Below, in pieces: positions 24,501 to 35,854 of a DNA stretch of 64,000 bases. Positions within the stretch are counted from its first letter, which is position 1. The number at the start of each line of letters is the position of its first letter. The stretch is from Nymphaea colorata (Eukaryota; Streptophyta; Magnoliopsida; Nymphaeales; Nymphaeaceae), in NCBI RefSeq assembly GCF_008831285.2, contig NC_045144.1:17375716-17439715 (forward strand), given 5' to 3'. The notes below the pieces were generated by a model. It saw nothing but the letters and a program-made list of their open reading frames with translations, made no database searches and was not told the origin of the DNA. The position numbers and the translations under genes are program-made.

Positions 24501-26880
24501 ATTTATATGCGATACACTACATTTTGGTGGGACCCTTTGTAGTGCAGTGCGTACGTTACCGATAAGATTTACTGACTCTTCTGTCGCGAGAAAAGATGTG
24601 CATTGAGCCATCTAGACGACCCATGTGCTTCAAAATCGGCTTCTTGAGTCTAGTATTAGAGGCAGTGTTGGAAATAATGTAGTCTGGTCGAGACGCCAAT
24701 TCTGACAATGATAGATGGGTTGGCCGGACAGCCCATGCCAACAACCCCACAAGCAGACCCTGACTTTGCCAGATCTCTCCGGCTTCAGATCTACGACTCT
24801 GCCTACCACGAGTCATGATCAATGAAGTGCAGCCCGATTTGAAAAGTATATAAATGAACGAACATATTGATCTTTAGGAAGTCACAGCTTGCCATCAATT
24901 AAAGCCATTCACGCTCGCACGAGTTTGTTCACATTAGTTAAAGTAATAGAAAGTATGAGAAGCTCGCCATTCACGACTTCAGTATGGGATTGTTCATTTG
25001 CTTCATAGTATTGGACTTTCATATTCTGTCTTATATGCATCCAATGTCAATGAGAAAGTAGAAGTTAAATACTCCGCCAGGAAAAGAATTGTAGTAATCG
25101 GAACAACAGCTTCTCATCTCATAGAAATAATTTTTTACCGTTTCGAGCGAACGAGAGGGTTATCCTACTGCCCAGGCGAAAGCCAAAGCCTAAGCCTTCC
25201 TTCCCTTTGCCCTCGAGGTCTAGACGTGCGACGGTACCAAGAGATAATTAACTTCCCTAGCTATTTTACATCTAACTTAAGGGAGAGATGGTAAAATTTC
25301 ATAAACCTTTTGAATGGCTTGAAAGAAAAAATGGAGTATAGATTGAAATTCATGGATCTGATCTGATTCTATCCTAGAGCCTCAAACAATCCGGATCTAA
25401 AGTCCGAGGCATGCAAACACTGCGCAAGTTCACAAGAACAGGAGTAGGTTGCATTACGATCTGGCGATTATTGAGTGCAAGAACCCAATCGGGTTTTCTT
25501 CTCTTAGCCCAAGGTTGCATCCCGTTCAATAAGCTGGGGGAATTCATCAGGTCTATCTTCATTAGAAAAAACCAAGGCAATGTCTCCATATACATGATAA
25601 TAAGGATTCCCAATCTTCCTAATCTCTATGTAGCGAGACAATTATGTTTATTAAAAAAGTGACAAAAATATTAATCCACTGAGAAAATGTTCTCTTGCTT
25701 AGTTATTCGCCAACCCTGCTACCATGTCCGGTTCTTGATCTAAGAGAAGAGTGGCTTTTTGTGTTCCCATTTGCATTTCTTTTTTTGAGCAAGGGAAGAA
25801 GATGTCGTCATGATTTCTGACGCTATGGCGTTCCATGTCCTCAAAAGACTGCATCGTGGGGTGACTTCACAGTGGGGAAATGGATAGGGCCTGTCACCTC
25901 CCCCATGGACCACTGCATGGATTAACGGGCAATATATATTCTTTTTGTATGTATAGAAGTTCGACCTTACCTTATTTACTTTTATGCCTTTTCTTCACAT
26001 GCGTGTGTCCCCTTTGAAAGTTCATTCCTTTTTCTTTCTCCTGTTAAAAAAAGATAAGTGAGATAAAGCAAACTTGACTCTCGCAAAGTTCTAAAGGCAA
26101 TGTCAAATCTCATGTTTCAGCTTTCTTCCATCTTCTTGTTTAGCGTTTGCTTAAAACCCACATTCCCATAGATGGATAGATAGATAAAGAAAGACAGGCA
26201 TGCATGTAGCCTTTTAGATAAACTTATCTACTGAACAATTTTGATCGCTTGAATCCCAGCAGATAAGTCTTCTTCGCCTAAGCATGTGAAACTCGCTAGC
26301 AGTGATGCCTTTAGTTGAATCGCTCCAAATTGACTGACGACTTTGGTTTCCATTTCATTGTGAATTCCTTTAATTTCAACAATCGCTTATTTTTCCCTTA
26401 TAAAATCCTTTCCCAACACTAAAACAGAAAAATACTGATATGCACCACTAAAAGCAAATGTAATCCTGACGTGTGCTTAGTCTGTGCCCTCGACCAGGAT
26501 ATCAACGTTCTTTCTCTTAGTCATTTTAGTTTCCTGTATACGAATTGGTTCCTCGTTACTGTCTCTCAGATTAAATCTTACATGTAGAAACGATGGAAAA
26601 ATTATCTAAAGGCGCTTGCTAGCGAAGTCTATGCAAGGAAAAAAACTCAAGCGTTCCACAGTATAATGGCGAAAACGACCATTTCTTTTCTAGAGAGAGA
26701 AAGAGAGAAAGCACCCTCGTGCACCGAGTTTGGTGTCGATCTCTGGTCTGTGTGGGGGTGGGTGTGCTTGGCAGGAAAGAGGATTAATGTATTCATTTTT
26801 CAAATAATTGTCAGCCTAACATGGCGTCGATCTTGAAGACCGGAGGCTGCAGATTCGGATCTCCGAAAAATACCGAACGT
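21506..26880. other. gene-poor intergenic region upstream of the PADRE gene
   Basis: No supported gene. (AT)n at 21704-21727. A short direct repeat with the word CGTCTGTT...CACGCTATAG occurs twice between about 22,812 and 22,895, followed by (GA)n. Poly(A) at about 23,631-23,644. At 25,374-25,662 two overlapping frames lie on opposite strands (79 aa on minus, 83 aa on plus); neither matches a family I know. Other frames such as 22,004-22,321 (-) and 24,556-24,822 (-) also show no domain signature. Confidence 0.45.
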
Positions 26881-26888
26881 GAAAGAGC

Positions 26889-26924
26889 AGTCAAACAGCC
26901 ATTTAAGAATTTGACTCTTTGACC
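26889..26924. promoter_or_regulatory. cluster of three W-box motifs upstream of the PADRE gene
   Basis: AGTCAA (26889-26894, a TTGACT on the minus strand), TTGACT (26911-26916) and TTGACC (26919-26924) lie within 36 bp, about 75-110 bp upstream of a TATA-like TTTATAAG. TTGAC[C/T] is the binding core of WRKY factors. The spacing next to a stress-type gene makes function plausible, but this is inference. Confidence 0.55.
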
Positions 26925-26994
26925 GTAGACAGGGGCATAGTCTCCCGAGCCTCACGCCTCTCTCTCTCTCTCTCAGGCTCTCTTTCTCTTTGTG

Positions 26995-27003
26995 TTTATA
27001 AGC
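26995..27003 (+). promoter_or_regulatory. TATA-like box of the PADRE gene
   Basis: GTTTATAAG follows a pyrimidine-rich (CT)n tract (26959-26975) and sits about 270 bp before the likely start codon, leaving a leader of about 240 nt. The leader holds a short upstream frame ATG ACC TTT GGC GTC TAG at 27183-27200, which could dampen translation. Confidence 0.5.
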
Positions 27004-27267
27004 GCTCCTCCATATGCTCCCCCTCAGAACCATCCGCGAAGTTTCCCCCGAGAAATAGAAAAGCAATCAAAGCCTAGTAGCCCCTCCTTCTCCTTGGCCC
27101 TCTCTTCCTCTTTCCTTCGCTCTACCCTCTCTTGCTATACACCTCCTCTTCTGTACATTCGATTCCTCTCCCCCTTGTTGGGATGACCTTTGGCGTCTAG
27201 ACTACATTCTTCCATGATGGGTGTCAAGTTTTGGAACCTACAGATGATCTCATGGTGTTTTCAGGTG

Positions 27268-27960
27268 ATGGGCAGCCATGGATCTTGCTTGCAGCTGCCT
27301 GACCACATGCCTGCAGAACCGAGAACGGTGAAGCTCATCCGATCGGATGGAGTCGTAAAGGTCTTCCACAGGCCGGTACGCGCATCTGAGCTGATGCTGG
27401 AGTTCCCTAAGCACCTAATCTGCCACTCAGATTCTTTCTATATCGGCCAGAAGATCCCTGCTCTCTCCGCCGACGAAGACCTCCAACTGGGCCATAAATA
27501 TTTCCTCCTTCCCCAGCACTTCTTTCAATCGGTTCTCTCCTTCGTCACTTTGGCTTCCTTCGCTTCGTCTTCCTCTAGATTGGTGAAGAACGTTGCAGGA
27601 ATCCGGCCATTCGAGATCCTGAAGAAGCCAGGGGGGTCGCTGCAGATTAGAGTCTCCGATGAGTTCATCTCGAAGCTCATAGAAGGAGACAACGTCAAAG
27701 ATGAAGAGGAGGCAAGCGTTAAAGAACAGCCAAAAGGGAAGGTCTGCACGACGCCTGCGTTGCAGAAGGATTACACCCAGCTGGTTGGTTACAGGTCTCA
27801 ACAATGGAAACCCAAGTTGGAGACCATTAGGGAATTAGAAAAAAATGGTAGTAGATTTGGTGGTGCATTTGGAATCAAGAGGAGAAAGAGAGTGGTACCA
27901 AAAGGTGCCCAGAAGTTGCAGAAATCAGAAGCCATCACAGATCAGGAAAAGAAATTGTAA
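27268..27960 (+). CDS. PADRE-domain (DUF4228) protein
   Basis: PADRE proteins are a plant family induced by pathogens and abiotic stress; their biochemical role is not settled. The 230-aa product starts MGSHGSC, a Gly-2 context suited to N-myristoylation. An N-terminal beta-rich stretch follows (TVKLIRSDGVVKVFHRPVRA, then EFPKHLICHSDSFYIGQKIP, then GHKYFLLP), the usual DUF4228 pattern. After a low-complexity serine stretch and an acidic linker, the C-terminus carries the family block YTQLVGYRSQQWKPKLETI and a basic patch IKRRKRVVPK. Two in-frame ATGs at 27214 and 27217 would add 17-18 residues (MMGVKFWNLQ...); I prefer 27268 because family members begin with MG plus Ser/Cys. The segment before 27268 also ends TTTTCAG/GTG, so a leader splice junction is possible. 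Single exon, as often in this family. Confidence 0.85.
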   Translation: MGSHGSCLQLPDHMPAEPRTVKLIRSDGVVKVFHRPVRASELMLEFPKHLICHSDSFYIGQKIPALSADEDLQLGHKYFLLPQHFFQSVLSFVTLASFASSSSRLVKNVAGIRPFEILKKPGGSLQIRVSDEFISKLIEGDNVKDEEEASVKEQPKGKVCTTPALQKDYTQLVGYRSQQWKPKLETIRELEKNGSRFGGAFGIKRRKRVVPKGAQKLQKSEAITDQEKKL

Positions 27961-30790
27961 AAATACAACTTATACAGATTTTTCCCCTTTTGTTACTTTT
28001 CCAATTAACACAATGTTCTTCAAGATCCTAAAAAGTTTTGGATGGAGATCATTGATGGATGATACTTGATCTATCTGCGGTATGCCTTCGATTGAAACTG
28101 GCATAGCTAATTAATGAAAAAAAACAGAAATATTCAGAAGAATTTTGATTTTCCATGAATGGTTTCGCTCATCCAATATCAATGGATCCTAACGTGGTCA
28201 AAAGTCGTGGGGGGCGGTGAGGTGGTGATGTCAGGGACAACTCAAACCTACTGTAGTGACTGGTTAAGAAAATGGACCATTGGGCCTTGTGAAGAGGTGG
28301 CAGCCTGTTTTCTTATTGGTCCTTGTGAAAGGTTTTGGCAGTCTTCGTCTTCTTTTTGAGCGGGAAAAAGACAAACCAGCGGTCAAAAGAGAACTAGCTG
28401 TTTCCTTCACGTGTGTGCGCTCGCACCTTCAAGAAAACACACACACATGCGCGCACACACATTGCATAAAAAACACACATATGTTTGAATTATAAGAGGT
28501 CACGTACCCACTCCCCTCAGATGGCACTTAAAATGCTTGATGAAAATGTTTTAAACATAAATTCAACGTGCCGGGATCTAGTACATTAATGCTGGTATGG
28601 CCGCACCATACATATTTTTTCAGTCTAACCAATTGATTTTATAAAAATTTCATGACCTTTCGCATGGCTCAAAAAAACCCATCTACCTGACTTAATATTC
28701 AGTTCTTCTAAAGTTACTCTACAGATTATCAAGCATACAAAGTTAAATTGTTTAAACATATTACAATTAAATATGTAGTTTTAGATCGTCTAATTTGGTC
28801 TGAAAAGACATGACAAGAGAAGGAAAGAACTAATGGGTAGCGAGATATACAGATGTTGAATATATTCACAGATCAGGTTGAGTTTTTATCCTTTTATTCA
28901 GGTGCTGAGGTAAACAAGACCAGGGCTGAGAAACTTTGTTTCTAGCCCAAGTGATGTAAATTAAGCGCCAACCTCCTTGGGGCTTATTGATCTTTGGCCA
29001 ACATGAATTGAAGTAGATGGCAGCCGACCAATTTGACTAGGAATTACTTTCGTTTCGGCTCCTGTCTCCAATGGTAAGAAACAGTCTGTTTCGTGTGTGT
29101 GGGATATTGAATAATCCACGGGGCGGAAATTTTGAACACAAAGAAATGCAATCTTGAGCAAGAGGTCATGATCGGCATGGAAGAAGCCAAATTTGACTGA
29201 TATGGGCAAATTTGAAACGTCAGTCATCAATAAGGCACCTGGACCTTGCTCAGTGGCTAATTCCCGTGACCCAATCTCCGTTGATTTACCCCAACCCAAA
29301 GCTGCAGACAGCGAGGTGATTTTTTGCAGTATCTGGAGAGAGTGATCACTCCAACGTCAATCTATGACTTGCCCATTTGGTAAAACAAGCCAAATCTGGG
29401 CCTGCACTCTCTTAACCAGAGGCACCAAAGCAAACACCGATTTGACAAGATGAATGAGAAAGGTGGAAGTAGAACGTTAACTGAGATATATCAAACAGAT
29501 TTCCGCAATTAGCAGTATGCTGATGATTCCATAGTGATCATAGAAGCTGTTATTCACCCTACACACGCACAGTACTATTTTCAGGGTACGCCTTTTCAAT
29601 GATGAACAGTATTTTGAGAAATCTTTCCACAAGTTAGAATATCTCTCACTATTATTTCTTCTTTTTCCTAGCTATGGTTAGGTAGACACCCAGCACCGGT
29701 GCTGTAAAAATACTGTATCTATGAAGTTGTTCATTCGGCCTTAATCTCTGTTAAAGTACTGTATCTATGAAGGTAGACTCCTAGACCTTCACGCTATCTG
29801 TTGCTTTATTTGATGATATACAGGGTCGTGAACGTGAATGGCACCAGAGATGGAACCAGAAATGCTTTCTCCTCCAAATTCAACAAGAATGAAGCAATTC
29901 AATTAGAGATTCCTCGTGAAATATGGCACCACAAAGCTAGAAGCTGCAGAAAAGCTTTATCTGCAAATTGGGCAAGAGCTGCAGATTAGTTTCTTTCCAA
30001 ATGCTGCTTTCTTCTGAGAACTATAACCAAATCAATCAGTGAAAACAATAAAATTTGAGATTATTCGTGAATGGCACCACCGAGATAAAACCAGAAAAGC
30101 TTTCTGTGCAAATGGGACAGACAGATCTGGGACATGAGTGCCTGTACAAGTTGCATGAGTTGTTCATATTTCTGAAGTTTCGGAGACACCAAGGCACATG
30201 TTATTGTTCCCGGAACAATTCCGCGGTCGGGTTTGATATGATCGTGGACTCGGCAAAGGCAAGGTGACAAAAATAAGTGGATCATCGATGTCCTACATGG
30301 CCCACTTCAACTTTGTCAGTCAAAATTAGCGATGCTATCACTAATGGCAGTCGACCAAATTAGACTTGCATGATCGACAGCAACAAACCATGGGAAAGAC
30401 ACCCACCACATTTGTCCCTCACCAAATTGGTCTATCATGACTTCATGATGCACCGCAATTGTGTGCGTACACACACACACCACCAGCGTTAGATGCATAC
30501 ATGCTAGATGAATGAGGAATAATCTCACTGATAGATTTTTTTCCACATGAGCAGTGGAAAGAAAAACAAGACGATGAAAATAATCAATCACCCATTTCTA
30601 TTTGTTATTTTTATTAACTGCCGATTTAGAAAAGATCAATGGTTGAGATGGTTCTTCTTTATCTAGCATCCATCAATTTTTTGTTCTTTTTTTCTATATA
30701 CTGTATGTCTCCCTTTGGGTTTGAATGGGGCCCTCTAATTTCTCACAGCACAACACCTGATATGCATTGCATCGGTCATGATTGAGGAGG
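27961..30790. other. intergenic region after the PADRE gene
   Basis: The first few hundred bases hold the PADRE 3' UTR. A (AC)n-rich stretch lies at 28,428-28,480. A 19-nt phrase ACTGTATCTATGAAG occurs twice (about 29,711 and 29,758), and a phrase beginning GTGAATGGCACCA recurs at about 29,836 and 30,067, so 29.6-30.3 kb contains small diverged duplications. The 112-aa frame at 28,961-29,299 (-) has no recognised domain. No gene called. Confidence 0.4.
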
Positions 30791-30795
30791 GCGAA

Positions 30796-31140
30796 ATGTT
30801 AGGAACAACACGAAACTTTTTTCTCGCACTTTCAAGAGGGGGTTAAAAGCAACAAAAAAGAGACAAATATTTACGTGATTCGGAGCAAAAATTTTCTATG
30901 TCCACGATTGCACAGATCTTTCACTATTCACTCACAGATGAACACAAACACTCTCATAAAAGAAGACACACATCAAACTGTGGTCCTCCTCTCAACATAA
31001 AGATTAGGGTAAAACCCGCATTTGTACAAAATGACATAAATACCCTTACAGAAGTTGGATTCACGGTATTGCATATGAGTGTTCAGTATGGATCAAGTTC
31101 CATACACCAACACGAAAGGGCCGAAGGATTTTAACCATTT
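30796..31140. mobile_element. probable LTR-retrotransposon remnant
   Basis: The stretch opens TGTTAGGAACAACACG and contains ATATTTACGTGATTCGG followed by TCTATGTCCACGATTG, phrasing typical of plant LTRs and their solo copies. A related phrase, AAATATTTATGTGGTTC, occurs at 38,573 inside the eIF3j first intron. No second LTR, primer-binding site or coding part was found. Confidence 0.35.
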
Positions 31141-31414
31141 GGAGCATTTGAACGACTAGAGAAATCCATATCTTAAAATTGAAATCAGCTGGCTGCATGT
31201 GTGAGAGACCAAAGCATCTACACTGCTGGAAAAATCCAGTTGGATGCCTAATGTCGCCAAATGATAAATATTTAGAACTGTATTAGAACTATTCAATAGA
31301 AGCACTAGTAATGGTTTATGGTACAATTGACAATTTAAGGTACCTTTAAATACTGGTGCATTTAGCTACAGTTTTTAAATATTTAGCTATTTGCCAACAT
31401 CCAACTACTAACGC

Positions 31415-31447
31415 CCACACACACACACTCATATATATATATATATA
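31415..31447. repeat. (CA)n(AT)n microsatellite
   Basis: A CA dinucleotide run passes directly into an AT run. Confidence 0.85.
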
Positions 31448-31499
31448 AAATCATAAATCTTTGCTAATGTTCTTGTGACCACAACTATTTTTGTTGATA

Positions 31500-32610
31500 G
31501 ATTTTTAATTTTCCGCCATATTGCAGCATCTCAACATCACTTTAGACAAACAAGTTTCTACTAATGTGAGAAAAACATTAGCTTTTAATAGGAACATTGG
31601 TAAAGTTGATGTGACATACATTCATTGACGTATTGCGCAATATCAGTAAAAATAGACTCTTATTGACATGAAGAAATGCCATTGAAAATCGGTTTTGAGG
31701 TCATCTATTCGTCCATGCAAAATTAGCGTCACTATAGTCTTGAACTTTAACTGATGTGATCCTTTTTGTGATGGGATGGTAATGGAAATGGCAGACCTAT
31801 ACCAGTGACTTACTTCACTGATAGATCTCTTAGTTTTCTTCAACCAAAACAAAAAGGCAATAAAAGAAAATAATTCAACCAAAACAATAAAAGCAAAAAA
31901 TAAAATAAAATAAATATGAATAAAAATAAAAAACAAGAAAAAAACAAATAAAAAAAAATACTAAGAATCCCACGATGAACAGGAGCATCCATAGCAGAGT
32001 GGTGTCCATCGTGCTTTCTGCAACATAGTCTAAAAAGAAGAGGAAAAATGTAAAAGACTAGCCATATGAAACATGTATATGTGAATGGGCGAGAAGGGGG
32101 GAAAGAAAAAGAGGCAGTAGGAAGAGGAGAGCGTGCATCCATGTTTTAAAAGTGGCAATAGATTTACTGACATGATGTTTTCGCATCAATAAAAGGTCGA
32201 AGACCCACTAAAAAGGAAAGGAAGGTCGGCTGGGAAGCCACTAAAGGCCATGACTTTGGTGACATTTTCCTTAAAAACACCACGAAAGAAGAGATCTTTG
32301 CTGACTTTTGAAATAACTATACTAAAAAGCAATAAGAGAATTTTTACATACTATCAAAGAAATGCCACCAAAGATTTAGCCTCCAGTAACGTTTTCATCA
32401 AAACACCATCGAACCTTCAGTGACATTTCACCGAAGAATGCCACTGAAAGACTGGGAACGAAGAAGGCTTACTGACATTTTTAGGGAAACATTAGTACAT
32501 GTTGAGCTATTTAGTGAGGTTTTCAGAAAACATGATACTACAAAGTACTGAAAGCTCACTGACGTTTATGATAAATGTCACTAAAGAATGAGAGGCCTTA
32601 CTGAGCTCTC
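31500..32610. mobile_element. CACTA-like subterminal repeat region (decayed)
   Basis: Short direct and inverted words of the form AGTGACATTT and AAATG(T/C)CACT(A/G)AA recur throughout, for example near 31,670, 32,250, 32,350, 32,420, 32,480 and 32,570. Alternating subterminal repeats of this kind are a hallmark of CACTA (En/Spm) transposon ends. An A-rich, low-complexity block (31,840-32,150) interrupts them. No CACTA terminus or transposase is visible, so the assignment is tentative. Confidence 0.4.
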
Positions 32611-32649
32611 TTGGGAAGATAACTTTCACCACCGATATACCTGCTCTCC

Positions 32650-34385
32650 CGTCCGGCCGTCCCCCTCCGGCTCCACAGCAGCCTGAGGAAAAGAAAAGGT
32701 GGATGAAAGGAACATAGATCATCATGATTTTCATTACGAGAGCGATGTGTGAGAGAGTAGAGCGGCTCCTTTTGAAGGAAGGGAGGCATGGAAGGGACAC
32801 GATCGTGCACGAGGGACCCTCCCTTGTCTAGGGCCGGCGACCAGTCTCCCCACTAATCTCTGTCACTCTAGAATGATAAATGTGAAGACACCCGTGTACA
32901 TTCATTCAACGCCACGGTATGCACATCATCAAGGCCACCCAACTGTGGGGTTCGCAAGTGTTTCTTTGTGATAAAAGAAGCAGACCATGCCATGTCCTGT
33001 GGGCAGTCATCACTTGACTAGGAGTCGAGATCTACACTCGAGGAATTTTACTGCTTCTTTCAAGAGAGTTCAGATCTAAATTACCATGCGTTAGAAAATG
33101 CAGCATGAATTGGCCAATTCAATCAAATTGGTGGCAAAACAAGTTGAATTCGCCAATTTGGTAGGTGGAAATTGATTTTATGACATTGGAATTATCCTCC
33201 TAAATGCTTACCCTGGATTGCAGGAGAAAAGTCTTTCCTGTAAATTTTTCTGTGTGTTGATGTTGGGCAGGTTCATCCCACTTTAGAGCTCACCCCAAAA
33301 TTTTGCCTCGAAGAGGAGTGATCACCAGTGGCTTCAGCCTCGAAGGTTTCCTTTTCTCAAAGAAAAATATTACCACAAGAATCATTGTTTTCAGGATCTT
33401 TCTTCACCTAATTTGCTGGTTTAAATTTACTATTTTAACATTTTTTCTTATCTTTTGATGTTTTAATAATAATAATAATAATATGAATTTTGCTAATTAG
33501 AAAAATGATTCAATTCCTATTTGGTCAATTCCCTGAGTCTTTTTCGAGACCAACTTGATTTAGAAGCCAATTTCGAAAAAAACTGTGCCTACATCTTACT
33601 CAAACCCCATTCAAGCAAGGATTTTCCTACAAGAGCATAGCATTCTAGTGAGTAATTCTTTTATTAAAATTATTCAGTTTCTTGTCATGCTAATACTCAT
33701 AATATTGCAAGGTTATCTCATTCCCTACAACAGATGTCATACTAGAGGTGGGTTTTAATGTTAAAAAACACATGGATAAAATGGACAATGAATGATGCAT
33801 AGGTCTGTGGTTTAATATGCATTTCTTTGGACCTCTGGATAAGATTTGCTTTTCCACATATTTGAGTCACAAGCTTGAAAATAACAAATGACCAGCTCTC
33901 TAGGCTAGGCTCAATAGGGACGTCGGTTGAGAAGCCAAGCTGGTCCCGAAGCTTTAGTATGGTCGAATTCGATCACCGGTTAAGTGACCCCGACTGAGTG
34001 CACCGCAGCTGATTCAAACCTGAACCTCATAGTTTACGTTTCTTGGGTGTTTGATGAAGCCGGATATGTGGAATTTTACAATTAAAATTCTCGTTTCTGA
34101 TGAAATGAGAATCGCATTATCACACAACGAATTTTGACTCCAGAATTATAGATTCATTTTTTAATCAAAATTCTGGAATTATGGTTCGCCCTAGGGGTGG
34201 AATTATGATTCCCAAATTTTGGAAAAACTTCACTTCTCTTTAGGGCACATGTCGTAAAGGTTTTGATTTATTAATTCATGTTTTATCAAAAACGTTATTT
34301 TCAATTCTGGAATAAAATTTCAAGAATTTTGTATCTAGCACTTTAAGAATTTCAAAATCAAAATTACCTCAAACGGCCCCTTACC
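32650..34385. other. intergenic, no supported gene
   Basis: AT-rich sequence with an (AAT)n run at about 33,466-33,483. Between 34,040 and 34,380 the words GAATTTTG/CAAAATTC recur on both strands. Reading frames are short and lack family signatures. Confidence 0.4.
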
Positions 34386-34388
34386 TTA

Positions 34389-34862
34389 GGGCCTGTTTGG
34401 TTGGAAGGAAAGGGAGGGAAAGGGAGGGATTCAACAATCCCTCCTGTGTTTGGTTGGCTAATTAGAAAGGAGGGAAAGGAAGGGAAAGAGAGAAAGTCAG
34501 TTTGGATGGGAGGGGAGGGAAAGGAAAGAAAAGGAAAGGATTGTATAGTGTAAATTCAATCCCTCCCAAATCGGACGGATTGGGAGGGAAAGGAAAGGGA
34601 GTAAGTACAAAAGTGTTGACTGCCCACAATACCCCTCCACGTTTTTTTCTCCCTGCCTCTCAACCTTTTGACTATTGAGGGTATTATTATAAATTGTATT
34701 GTTTCCTTTCCATTCCATTCACTTTTATCCAAACAAGCTTTTATAATCACCTCTTTCCATTCCATTCCCTTCCCTTTCCTTTCTCTTCCATTTCCTTCCC
34801 TTCCCTTTCCATTCCTTTCCCTCCCTTTCCCTCCATCCCTTTCCCTCCAACCAAACAGGGCG
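34389..34862. mobile_element. Tourist (PIF/Harbinger)-like MITE, 474 bp, TTA target duplication
   Basis: The left end GGGCCTGTTTGGTTGGA pairs with the right end, whose reverse complement reads CGCCCTGTTTGGTTGGA. TTA flanks both sides (34386-34388 and 34863-34865), the standard PIF/Harbinger duplication. The left arm is almost pure purine (GGGAAAGGA-type words) and the right arm its pyrimidine counterpart, so the long arms can pair into one hairpin. No transposase. Confidence 0.85.
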
Positions 34863-34865
34863 TTA

Positions 34866-35854
34866 GAGACAAAAGGAAAAGGGCCAAGAAGGGAGCTCTT
34901 GTTTGGCTGGAAGAAGAGAGGGATCGAGGCCGCCTTTGCAAATCCTGATCCATCGGTTAGTGATTGATATGAAAGATATAGTCGCATTTTCCGGATGAGT
35001 TGGGATTTCATATTCATAAACCGAGAGTCAATATTTTTGACGTGCACGAGATAGTGGTGTTCGGGTTTTTGTTTCTCACATTTTTATTTTTTGGAATGCT
35101 TGTCCGTGGTTAGCAGAAAATTGAAGGATTTTATCTTCAGAATGTTGGTTGAGGACAGGCACCAGGAAGTGTCCTGGGTTCTCACATCTTGCTTGCGAGA
35201 TAATCATGACTAACCTTTTCTGATGTTTATACGTAAGCAGATGCATACTTTTTCAAAAGCACAGCAATTTGCTCACTGGCAGACACGACACAGTAAACGT
35301 CATCAAGGGATCCTTTGTTGGGTAAGAATGGGGAGCGTCCTAAATGATCAAGTCTCTGCTTACACAGGACAGACTTGTGAGGCTCTCAGCAACCGCCCAA
35401 TTGAGTGTAAGTGACATGTAGTCCCTCGTTTCATAAAATTCTTCAATGCTCTCTAAGATTTCTGTTGTGCGACCAGTCTGAGACAACTTTGAGAAGTGTA
35501 GACACCCTGTCATTGCCAAGCTGTATCAGTTGAGGCCCTGAAGCCTAATTGCAAAGCTAGAACCAACATGAAGCTTTTTTTGGGTATGTTTCTGGGCTTG
35601 CGGTAAGATCTACGTACACAAACTGAAAATTGCAAAAGTTGTTTATGGAATGATTTGTTCAAGGTCATTTGGCCAAGTTGATATCCAGGGGCCACACAAG
35701 CAACTGCCTGCGGATAACCAAATCTTGATGTTCAAGCACCTTTGCAGATTAGTAAACAGCTGCAAGCTGCATTCCCATTACTCATTAGTTCGATCTTTTT
35801 CTATGCGTCTAAGTTTGTGCGTCTGTCTGGTTTAACAAATCTTGCATGTAATTA
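34866..35854. other. intergenic, 3' flank of eIF3j
   Basis: The part nearest 35,854 is the presumed eIF3j 3' UTR on the minus strand. No other feature recognised. Confidence 0.4.
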
